Below are positions 6,930 through 12,298 of a stretch of 12,298 bases of DNA, in pieces. A program made the position numbers and the translations under genes. This DNA is from JAVBKE01 sp031554215 (GTDB lineage: Bacteria; Bacillota; Bacilli; JARBTR01): NCBI GenBank assembly GCA_031554215.1, contig JAVBKF010000126.1:1-12298 (forward strand), read 5' to 3'. The first letter of the stretch is position 1, and every line of letters begins with the position of its first letter. The notes beneath the pieces were generated by a model. The model made no database searches, was not told the DNA's origin, and saw only the letters and a list, made by a program, of their open reading frames with translations.

Positions 6930-7334
6930 ATGATTGGTCATTACCTAATGTTCGACAGAAATTGTGAAGAAGCACTGCAAACATACGAAAAAGCGTTTGG
7001 TGGAAAAATCACGGAGATTCAAAAATACAAAGATATGCCTGCAAACCCGAATTTCCCAATTCCAGCATCTGATATGGAACTCGTTCTACATTCTCGTATT
7101 GTGATTGATGGCACCGAAATCATGGCTGCAGATAGCGCTGGGAAAAGTGGCGCCGGTTCAAATATGTATGTCTCCATTACAACGAAAGACGCCGCACTTG
7201 TCAAAAAAGCGTGGGAAATCCTTGCGGTCAAGGCAGAAGTCTACATGGAGCTTACACCTTCGTTCTTTGCAGAACTACACGGCTCACTGAAAGACCAGTT
7301 CGGTGTTAACTGGATGTTCACTGCTGAGAAATAA
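6930..7334 (+). CDS. VOC-fold (glyoxalase/PhnB-like) family protein
   Basis: 134-residue single-domain protein of the vicinal oxygen chelate superfamily, PhnB-like branch. The N-terminal pattern HYLMFDRNCEEALQTYEKAF followed by GGKI is the usual first beta-alpha unit with the FGG turn. The C-terminal GSLKDQFGVNWMF matches the closing D-x-FG-V-x-W strand. Such proteins are often metal-binding or dimeric, but the substrate cannot be inferred: many PhnB-like members are uncharacterised and some confer resistance to small molecules. ATG at 6930 has AGAAGGA six bases upstream. The gene appears monocistronic, with its own extended -10 promoter candidate and a terminator 49 bases after the stop. At this position B. 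subtilis instead has sinI-sinR. Confidence 0.88.
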   Translation: MIGHYLMFDRNCEEALQTYEKAFGGKITEIQKYKDMPANPNFPIPASDMELVLHSRIVIDGTEIMAADSAGKSGAGSNMYVSITTKDAALVKKAWEILAVKAEVYMELTPSFFAELHGSLKDQFGVNWMFTAEK

Positions 7335-7382
7335 CGTTTAAACGGTAGCAATTACTATGAAACAGGCAGACATGACTGCATT

Positions 7383-7407
7383 AAAGCGGATTATGTCCGC
7401 TTTTTTT
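7383..7407 (+). terminator. intrinsic terminator after the VOC gene
   Basis: Perfect 8-base stem AAAGCGGA / TCCGCTTT with loop TTATG and a run of seven Ts overlapping the end of the stem. It lies 49 bases past the VOC stop. On the opposite strand the stem is not followed by a good T-run, so it should act mainly rightward. Confidence 0.9.
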
Positions 7408-7458
7408 CATTTGAAAGCGTTTGCGCCAGAAAATGCAGACGATGGGCCCTTAGCAAAT

Positions 7459-9291
7459 TTATTGCGGACTCTCTTCTAGGAAAGTCGTGACCACACCCAG
7501 GAAAGCATCTCCGTATTTTGTTAATTTCGCATGACCGACACCAGATACCTCTAGGAACTCTAGGTGATTCTTTGGTAATTTGGCACAGATATCATGCAAA
7601 GTAGCATCAGAGAAGACAACAAAAGCAGGGACATTTTGCTCCTGGGCTAACTTACTCCGGAGTGTTCGGAGTCTTGAAAACAGCTCTTTATTTTCGGCAT
7701 GAACTACTTTGCCCGCCTTGCTCAGTCTCGGCTTCGTGCGTTCTTCTTCTTTGACAATCTTCATTGCCACAGTTTCTTTTTCAAATAGTATCTGCAGTGA
7801 CTTCTCTGTCAATTGAACAACTGGATATTCACCACTTGTTGTACAGAGATACTCATTTAAAAGTAAAAATTGAATGATATCGCGCACCTTGCTCTCACTC
7901 ACATCAGCCATAATCGCAAAGGTTGATTGCTGATCCAGATGAAGACTCGTGATCCGCTGGTTCTTCTTTCCTCGTAATGTATCAACAATTATCTTAATCC
8001 CAAACCGCTCATTCAAACGCTTGACACAGGATAGAATTTTTTGTGCCTCAACCGTTACATCTACCGTTTCAAAGTGATCATTGCAATTACTACAATTTCC
8101 ACAGTAGTTATCGGTAACATCTCCGAAATAACGGAGGATATAGGCACGAAGACAATCCATCGTATGACAATAAAATGTCATCTGTTTGAGTAATTCACGG
8201 TCCTTTGCCCTAATCGCTCTTTGCGCCAGTGGATCTATTTCATCGTTATCATTGCTATTATCAATCAGAAATTGATTGGTGATTACATCCTGACCACTGT
8301 ACAACAATAGACATTCGGCCGGTTCACCATCTCGCCCTGCTCTCCCTGCTTCTTGGTAATAGTTTTCGATATTCTTTGGCATATTGTAATGAACAACAAA
8401 GGAGACATTACTCTTGTCAATCCCCATACCAAAAGCATTTGTAGCGACCATAATCTTTTTCCGGTCATAAAGAAAATCTGTTTGATTGGTTTCACGTTCA
8501 TTATCCGGCAAACCTGCATGGTATCTTCCGGTCTTATAGCCAAGGTCCAGTAGATTCTGGTAAACCTGCTCAACATTTTTTCTCGTCGAACAATAGACAA
8601 TTCCGCTCTTTCCTTCATGGAGTCCCAAAAAATCTTCAAGCGCGTCGATCTTGCTCTTTGGCTTCTTCACGGCAAAAGACAGATTGCTTCGATCAAAGCC
8701 TGTTGTCAAAATATACGGATCTTCTAAGCGTAGTTTCTCAATGATATCATCTCGTACATGTGCTGTCGCCGTCGCAGTGAATGCCGAGATAATCGGTCTC
8801 TCTGGCAGTGTTTGAATGAAATCAACCACTTTCAGATAACTTGGTCTAAAGTCCTGTCCCCATTGTGACAGACAGTGCGCTTCATCAATCGTAATCATTG
8901 AGATCGTGATTTGGCTTGCTAAATCCAAGAAAGCATCAGTGAGTAGCCTTTCCGGTGCAACATAAATGATCTTGTATTGATTACGACGTATATTCTGTAA
9001 AACGGTTCGATATTGGCTAGCAGTGAGTGAACTATTCAAATAGGCCGCCCCAACACCAGCTTGGACCAACGCCTGTACTTGATCACTCATCAGTGATATC
9101 AGTGGTGACACAACCAGAGTGACACCTTGAAGCTCGAGTGCCGGCACCTGAAAACAGATTGATTTCCCAGCACCAGTTGGCATAATCCCAAGGACATCTT
9201 GTCCTGCCAGGATCGCCTCGACCAGTTCACTTTGCCCTGTCCGAAATTGATCATAGCCAAAATATTTTTTTAGAACAGTTAATGACGACAC
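7459..9291 (-). CDS. recQ: ATP-dependent DNA helicase RecQ
   Basis: 610-residue 3'-5' helicase for recombination and replication repair. Motifs in order: Walker A GIMPTGAGKS (35-44), DEAH TIDEAHCLSQWGQDFRP (134-150, including the RecQ aromatic-rich loop), FTATAT (161-166), HAGLPDNERE (258-267) and QEAGRAGRDG (313-322). A zinc-binding subdomain has C380, C397, C400 and C403. It is followed by a winged-helix RQC region and a C-terminal HRDC domain (about 535-605, LFSRLRTLRSKLAQEQNVPA). The HRDC domain and length point to RecQ rather than the shorter RecS paralogue. GTG at 9291 is chosen because AAAGGAAG lies 6 bases upstream; an in-frame GTG at 9330 would add 13 charged residues with no ribosome site. 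It is transcribed alone, converging on the VOC gene, with a sigma-A type promoter at 9358-9385. Confidence 0.96.
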   Translation of the reverse strand: MSSLTVLKKYFGYDQFRTGQSELVEAILAGQDVLGIMPTGAGKSICFQVPALELQGVTLVVSPLISLMSDQVQALVQAGVGAAYLNSSLTASQYRTVLQNIRRNQYKIIYVAPERLLTDAFLDLASQITISMITIDEAHCLSQWGQDFRPSYLKVVDFIQTLPERPIISAFTATATAHVRDDIIEKLRLEDPYILTTGFDRSNLSFAVKKPKSKIDALEDFLGLHEGKSGIVYCSTRKNVEQVYQNLLDLGYKTGRYHAGLPDNERETNQTDFLYDRKKIMVATNAFGMGIDKSNVSFVVHYNMPKNIENYYQEAGRAGRDGEPAECLLLYSGQDVITNQFLIDNSNDNDEIDPLAQRAIRAKDRELLKQMTFYCHTMDCLRAYILRYFGDVTDNYCGNCSNCNDHFETVDVTVEAQKILSCVKRLNERFGIKIIVDTLRGKKNQRITSLHLDQQSTFAIMADVSESKVRDIIQFLLLNEYLCTTSGEYPVVQLTEKSLQILFEKETVAMKIVKEEERTKPRLSKAGKVVHAENKELFSRLRTLRSKLAQEQNVPAFVVFSDATLHDICAKLPKNHLEFLEVSGVGHAKLTKYGDAFLGVVTTFLEESPQ

Positions 9292-9357
9292 AACGGACTT
9301 CCTTTCTCTTTCCTGCAAATTCGCTTCCACTCGCAGAAATTTAAAACGATTTTCTCC

Positions 9358-9385
9358 ATCATAACATACTACTAGAAGCGGTAAA
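9358..9385 (-). promoter_or_regulatory. sigma-A type promoter for recQ
   Basis: On the minus strand TTTACC (-35, 9385-9380) and TATGAT (-10, 9363-9358) are separated by 16 bases. Predicted leader is about 60 bases. It lies just downstream of the response-regulator terminator, which makes recQ an independent unit. Confidence 0.6.
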
Positions 9386-9410
9386 AAAGAGATTTATAAC
9401 GGCTTTCATC

Positions 9411-9442
9411 AAAAAAAGCAATTCTTTAGAAAAAACTGCTTT
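9411..9442 (-). terminator. intrinsic terminator of the response-regulator gene
   Basis: On the minus strand AAAGCAGTT pairs with AATTGCTTT (9 pairs, one G-T) around a 10-base loop, and the T-tract of seven overlaps the stem end and runs into the recQ promoter region. It lies about 60 bases after the stop at 9503. Confidence 0.8.
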
Positions 9443-9502
9443 AATTAAGCTAGAATAAGAATCTTTATCAAGTCATTTGCCCAATTTCCGCCTGTCATCC
9501 CA

Positions 9503-10435
9503 CTATTCCTTATTGCGGCTTTGCGACCTTAAGGTTAGTTCTTGTTTGACCATCGCAAGCAAAGCCGAAATAAATTTCTTAATATTAATCTTGGCTTGGT
9601 ATTTCTTATTCATATTCTTTCCTTCAAGCTCAATCATTTTAGCCCTTACCTGGCTAAAATCAAAAAACTTAGTAGAATAGCGCTCAAATGTTGAACTAGT
9701 GAAGTCAGACAATCCAAGTGATGCGGTGTTTTCGAGGGCGTTATGGATCGCTCTTCTCACTCTTTGCTCATAAGCTTTTCTTTCTTTTTCTACATCGACA
9801 TGATCAAGGCAATGTCGCCTTTCAATCGCCATCTGATAAATTTGCTTAAAGGTAACATCCTCGGTCCGAACCTCTTTTTCAAGTTGTAATAGCACATTGA
9901 GTAAATCAATAAAATCTCTACACGCATTCTCTTCTACAATGCCAAGATCCATGAGCAAGTCTTTGGCTACATCATTAAACGAGAAAGTGCTCATTTCATA
10001 AGAATGATCAAACTGGGTGTCATCAAGTAATTGTAGCGATTTCCGAAAGTTATGAATCGTTTTCTCTAACTGATAATTTTTCATGACTTTCCTAATAATA
10101 TGACTTGTCTCGATTAGGCTAACAGGTTTCAGTACATAGTATTCGGCACCTAGCTGGTAAGCCTTCTCAACAAATTTCTTATGTTCAATTCGTGAAAATA
10201 AAATAATTTTCCCTGGAAACTGCTTGTTCAACTCTTCAAGTACTTCAATGCCGCTCTTATTTGGCATGAGTAGCTCCATGATCAAAATATCAACCTTTAA
10301 TTCTACGAGCGAGGATAGTGTAACACCACTCCCATTACTCGTCTCCCCAACGATATCACCAAATTGTCCCTGGTCAATGATGTTGATCAGCGTTTCCCTT
10401 GCTACCTCAGAATCATCCGCAATAAAAAAATTCAT
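9503..10435 (-). CDS. orphan GlnL/YcbB-type response regulator with Asp-to-Glu receiver
   Basis: 310-residue two-domain regulator. The N-terminal receiver (1 to about 120) has the acidic pair D7-D8 (FIADDSE), the switch serine S81 (IILFSR) and the invariant lysine K103 (VLKP). The phospho-acceptor position in DILIMELLMPNKSG is glutamate E54 (codon GAG) instead of aspartate. After a coiled linker, the C-terminal part resembles the YcbB DNA-binding domain (RRAIHNALENTASLGLSDF, then FERYSTKFFDFSQVRAKM, about 227-267). In B. subtilis GlnL (YcbB) works with the kinase GlnK to activate glutaminase/glutamine-transport genes. No kinase gene is adjacent here, and the receiver is probably phosphorylation-independent. 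ATG at 10435 has GGAGG 5 bases upstream. Divergent from sdhC across 297 bases, with an own terminator. The GlnL assignment is by family resemblance, so no gene symbol is given. Confidence 0.88.
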   Translation of the reverse strand: MNFFIADDSEVARETLINIIDQGQFGDIVGETSNGSGVTLSSLVELKVDILIMELLMPNKSGIEVLEELNKQFPGKIILFSRIEHKKFVEKAYQLGAEYYVLKPVSLIETSHIIRKVMKNYQLEKTIHNFRKSLQLLDDTQFDHSYEMSTFSFNDVAKDLLMDLGIVEENACRDFIDLLNVLLQLEKEVRTEDVTFKQIYQMAIERRHCLDHVDVEKERKAYEQRVRRAIHNALENTASLGLSDFTSSTFERYSTKFFDFSQVRAKMIELEGKNMNKKYQAKINIKKFISALLAMVKQELTLRSQSRNKE

Positions 10436-10587
10436 TATTTCCTCCAAATTATCTTGCAAGTACCCACTAGGCAAGTTAAAAACAGGTCAAATAGAGTCAA
10501 CTTCATTCTACATGACCCGCTAAAAAAATGATATAAAATTTGTCACAATTAACCTAAACAAGTGCCACCCACTCCCATTCATGAATG

Positions 10588-10645
10588 TTTTGCGATTGGT
10601 TTTGTAGTTTATTGTAGATAATTGTAGATTCTAGTAGGTGTGTAG
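10588..10645 (+). promoter_or_regulatory. helically phased hexamer array, candidate GlnL-type operator
   Basis: Hexamers at exact 10-base intervals: TTTTGT (10600-10605), TATTGT (10610-10615), AATTGT (10620-10625), TCTAGT (10630-10635). Seen another way, TTGTAG recurs three times at period 10, then TAGTAG. A further TTTTGC lies at 10588-10593 and the array fades by 10645. The same-face spacing of one DNA turn is what a dimeric response regulator binding direct repeats needs. I recall TTTTGT-N4-TTTTGT as the GlnL site of B. subtilis, and a GlnL-like gene is divergently encoded next door. The array is centred roughly 85 bases upstream of the predicted sdhC start site. Confidence 0.6.
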
Positions 10646-10662
10646 TAGAATTGGTCTAGCTA

Positions 10663-10685
10663 TGGATTGAAATTATTTCCATCCA
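10663..10685. promoter_or_regulatory. 23-base near-perfect dyad overlapping the sdhC -35
   Basis: Arms TGGATTGAAAT and ATTTCCATCCA around a single central T, with one mismatch in 11 pairs. It covers the proposed sdhC -35 (TTGAAA, 10667-10672) and part of the spacer, a position suited to a repressor. It does not match the CcpA, Fur, CodY or Rex consensus as I know them. If transcription began upstream it would also form an RNA hairpin. Confidence 0.55.
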
Positions 10686-10695
10686 AATTTATATA
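10667..10695 (+). promoter_or_regulatory. candidate sdhCAB promoter
   Basis: TTGAAA (10667-10672), 17-base spacer, TATATA (10690-10695); five of six and four of six matches to the sigma-A hexamers. Predicted start near 10702, giving a leader of about 31 bases with the sdhC ribosome site inside it. It is the best-spaced pair I found in the intergenic region. Confidence 0.45.
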
Positions 10696-10701
10696 GCCCG
10701 T

Positions 10702-10716
10702 TTTCAACAGTTGAAA
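10702..10716 (+). promoter_or_regulatory. palindrome abutting the sdhC ribosome binding site
   Basis: TTTCAAC-A-GTTGAAA is a perfect 15-base dyad whose right arm runs into AAAGGAG (10714-10720). As RNA it could form a 6-pair hairpin that partly masks the Shine-Dalgarno sequence. As DNA it lies at the predicted transcription start. The ribosome site is 12 bases from ATG 10733, longer than usual. Confidence 0.35.
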
Positions 10717-10732
10717 GGAGCACAAACAAAGA

Positions 10733-11341
10733 ATGAAAACAAACGAACATTTCCTCCGAAAGTTACACTCACTTTCAGGAATCATTCCTGTCGGTGTATT
10801 TATGACAGTGCACTTACTCGTCAACTCCAGCGTACTTAGAGGGGTAGAATCTTACAATTTAGCTGCCGAGTTCATGGAAAGTCTGCCTTATTTAGCCTTC
10901 CTAGAAATTACTGTGATTTTCTTGCCACTATTATTTCACGGCGTTTACGGCGTTTACATCGCGCTACAAGCAAAACACAATATCAAACAGTATAGCTACG
11001 CACGAAATTGGAAGTTCTATCTACAAAGAATTACAGGACTTATCGCATTTGTTTTCATTTTAATGCATATCTGGCAAACGAAAATGCAAGTTGCATTGTA
11101 CGGTGTTCGTCCAGACTTTGACATGATGCATGAATTATTCCAAAGCCCACTAATGGTGTTCATTTATATCATCGGTTCTGCAGCTTGTATCTATCATTTT
11201 GCGAATGGTATCTGGACATTCCTTATCACTTGGGGCATCACAATTTCTGAGAAATCTCAAAAAATCTCTCAATATGCCGTGCTCATCATTGGACTCACAC
11301 TTTTCGGTATTACAATGTTTACGATGTTTACTTTCATCTAA
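10733..11341 (+). CDS. sdhC: succinate dehydrogenase cytochrome b558 subunit, SdhC
   Basis: 202-residue membrane anchor of complex II (type B, five helices, two haems b); it passes electrons from succinate to menaquinone. Conserved histidines appear at H12 (LHSLSGIIPVG), H27, H69 (FHGVYGVY), H112 (MHIWQT) and H155 (YHFANGIW), matching the spacing of B. subtilis SdhC in which they include the haem ligands. Five hydrophobic segments lie at about 14-32, 54-76, 95-115, 138-158 and 180-202. Length equals that of the Bacillus protein. ATG 10733 is the only plausible start; AAAGGAG lies 12 bases upstream, so initiation may be modest. It is the first gene of sdhCAB; sdhA follows after 169 bases, and the sdhB expected after it is beyond the window. 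Confidence 0.97.
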   Translation: MKTNEHFLRKLHSLSGIIPVGVFMTVHLLVNSSVLRGVESYNLAAEFMESLPYLAFLEITVIFLPLLFHGVYGVYIALQAKHNIKQYSYARNWKFYLQRITGLIAFVFILMHIWQTKMQVALYGVRPDFDMMHELFQSPLMVFIYIIGSAACIYHFANGIWTFLITWGITISEKSQKISQYAVLIIGLTLFGITMFTMFTFI

Positions 11342-11398
11342 GCCTAATAACCTAAACCAACAGCGTTCGAGCATAAGGTAGTATTTTCAACAAAATGA

Positions 11399-11442
11399 CT
11401 GCAGAAAGAAGACCATCTTTTTTAGGATGTCGTTTTCGGCAG
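11399..11442 (+). promoter_or_regulatory. imperfect hairpin in the sdhC-sdhA intercistronic region
   Basis: CTGC / GCAG, GAAA / TTTC and GAC(C)ATC / GATGTC form a 14-pair interrupted stem around the loop TTTTTTAG. The T-run is in the loop rather than after the stem, so this is not an intrinsic terminator. It may be a processing or stability element. The 169-base sdhC-sdhA gap contains no ORF with a ribosome site other than that of sdhA. Confidence 0.45.
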
Positions 11443-11510
11443 CAACTGTAGTCCCTCATTGTTAGAATTATTGAGGAACGCTAAGAGAAAATTGTACGGA
11501 GGGAAAACGA

Positions 11511-12298
11511 ATGACAAAAGGAAAATTCGTGGTCGTCGGCGGAGGGCTTGCAGGTCTTATGGCAACCATTAAGATCGCTGAAGCTGGAAATAAAGTAGAT
11601 TTACTATCTATTGTACCTGTTAAGCGTTCACATTCAGTATGTGCACAAGGCGGGATTAACGGCGTTTTAAACACAAAGGGAGAAAATGATTCAGTTGACA
11701 TTCACTTTGATGACACCGTTTATGGTGGTGACTTTCTTGCCAACCAGCCTCAGGTGAAAAAAATGATCGAAGCAGCACCTGAAATATTGCAAATGTTTGA
11801 CCGAATGGGTGTAATGTTCAACCGTACAGCAGAAGGAAACCTTGATTTCAGACGCTTTGGTGGTACATTATACCGTCGTACTGCATTTGCAGGCGCAACA
11901 ACTGGTCAACAGCTACTGTATGCACTCGATGAGCAGGTACGTAAACTTGAAGACGAAGGTCTCGTCAAAAAATATGAGTCTTGGGAATTTGTTTCTGCTG
12001 TCCTCGATGACAATGGCGTATGCCGCGGTGTCACTGCACAAAACTTGAAAACAATGGAAATCGTCCCCTTCCCTGCTGAAGCAGTGATTATGGCAACTGG
12101 AGGACTCGGCATGATTTTCGGTAAATCAACGAACTCAACCATCAATACAGGTTATGCAGCAGGTAGACTGTATGAACAAGGTGCCAAATTTGCAAACGGG
12201 GAATTTATTCAGATTCACCCAACCGCAATTCCAGGAGATGACAAGAACCGTCTCATGAGTGAATCCGCGCGTGGTGAAGGTGGTCGTGTTTGGACTTA
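11511..12298 (+). CDS. sdhA: succinate dehydrogenase flavoprotein subunit, SdhA, partial (C-terminus beyond window)
   Basis: Catalytic FAD subunit of complex II, oxidising succinate to fumarate on the cytoplasmic face. 262 codons are visible out of a family length of nearly 590. The N-terminal dinucleotide fold FVVVGGGLAGLMA (6-18) is followed by VKRSHSVCAQGGINGVLNTK (37-56), in which H41 is the expected covalent FAD attachment site. Further signatures are DDTVYGGDFLANQP, FRRFGGTLYRRTAFAGATTG, EFIQIHPTAIPGDD and SESARGEGGRVW. ATG 11511 has GGAGGG seven bases upstream. The reading frame is intact to the window end. Confidence 0.97.
   Translation, partial: MTKGKFVVVGGGLAGLMATIKIAEAGNKVDLLSIVPVKRSHSVCAQGGINGVLNTKGENDSVDIHFDDTVYGGDFLANQPQVKKMIEAAPEILQMFDRMGVMFNRTAEGNLDFRRFGGTLYRRTAFAGATTGQQLLYALDEQVRKLEDEGLVKKYESWEFVSAVLDDNGVCRGVTAQNLKTMEIVPFPAEAVIMATGGLGMIFGKSTNSTINTGYAAGRLYEQGAKFANGEFIQIHPTAIPGDDKNRLMSESARGEGGRVWT

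Noticed and set aside
10501..10560. Possible TnrA/GlnR site (TGTGA or TCACA) or Rex/FNR-like half-site near 10541-10547
   Set aside because: Only one half matches; the partner half-site at the required spacing is absent.
10436..10560. Promoter for the GlnL-like gene
   Set aside because: Several weak hexamers (for example TTTAGG/TATATC and TTGACT/TAACTT) but none good enough to choose.
11150..12145. Minus-strand ORFs opposite sdhC and sdhA
   Set aside because: Antisense to strongly conserved succinate dehydrogenase genes; no independent support.

Overview
The window reads as chromosomal DNA of a low-GC Gram-positive bacterium of the order Bacillales. The evidence is the split glycine dehydrogenase (GcvPA plus GcvPB), the gcvT / yqhH-yqhG gene neighbourhood also known from Bacillus subtilis, a five-helix di-haem type SdhC, strong Shine-Dalgarno sequences and frequent TTG/GTG starts. 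A member of Planococcaceae or Bacillaceae is plausible, but that is inference. No insertion sequence, phage gene, CRISPR array, tRNA or rRNA was seen.

Left part, minus strand (1-3831): the glycine cleavage operon gcvT-gcvPA-gcvPB, with gcvPB cut by the window edge. In front of gcvT is a 211-base leader with nested inverted repeats but no glycine aptamer that I can recognise. Upstream of that is a 43-residue single-span membrane protein gene too short for ordinary gene calling. A 13-base element occurs both in the gcvT leader and in the unusually long gcvT-gcvPA gap.

Middle, plus strand (4231-7407): yqhH (stand-alone SNF2-family ATPase) and yqhG (uncharacterised), possibly preceded by a 13-codon upstream ORF that overlaps the yqhH start. 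Next comes a PhnB-like VOC-fold gene with its own likely promoter and a clear terminator. The sinI-sinR pair that follows yqhG in B. subtilis is absent here.

Right-centre, minus strand (7459-10435): recQ (full length, with RQC and HRDC regions), then, upstream of it and separated by a terminator and a recQ promoter, an orphan GlnL/YcbB-type response regulator. Its phospho-acceptor aspartate is replaced by glutamate.

Right end, plus strand (10733-12298): sdhC and the first 262 codons of sdhA, the start of the succinate dehydrogenase operon, divergent from the response-regulator gene. The shared intergenic region holds a helically phased hexamer array (TTTTGT-N4-TATTGT-N4-AATTGT-N4-TCTAGT). 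It fits the direct-repeat operator I recall for B. subtilis GlnL. It also holds a 23-base near-perfect dyad over the probable sdhC -35 box. Together these suggest a testable link in which a glutamine-type regulator with a locked (Asp to Glu) receiver acts on the TCA-cycle sdh operon, on its own gene, or on both. This is the most interesting feature of the window.
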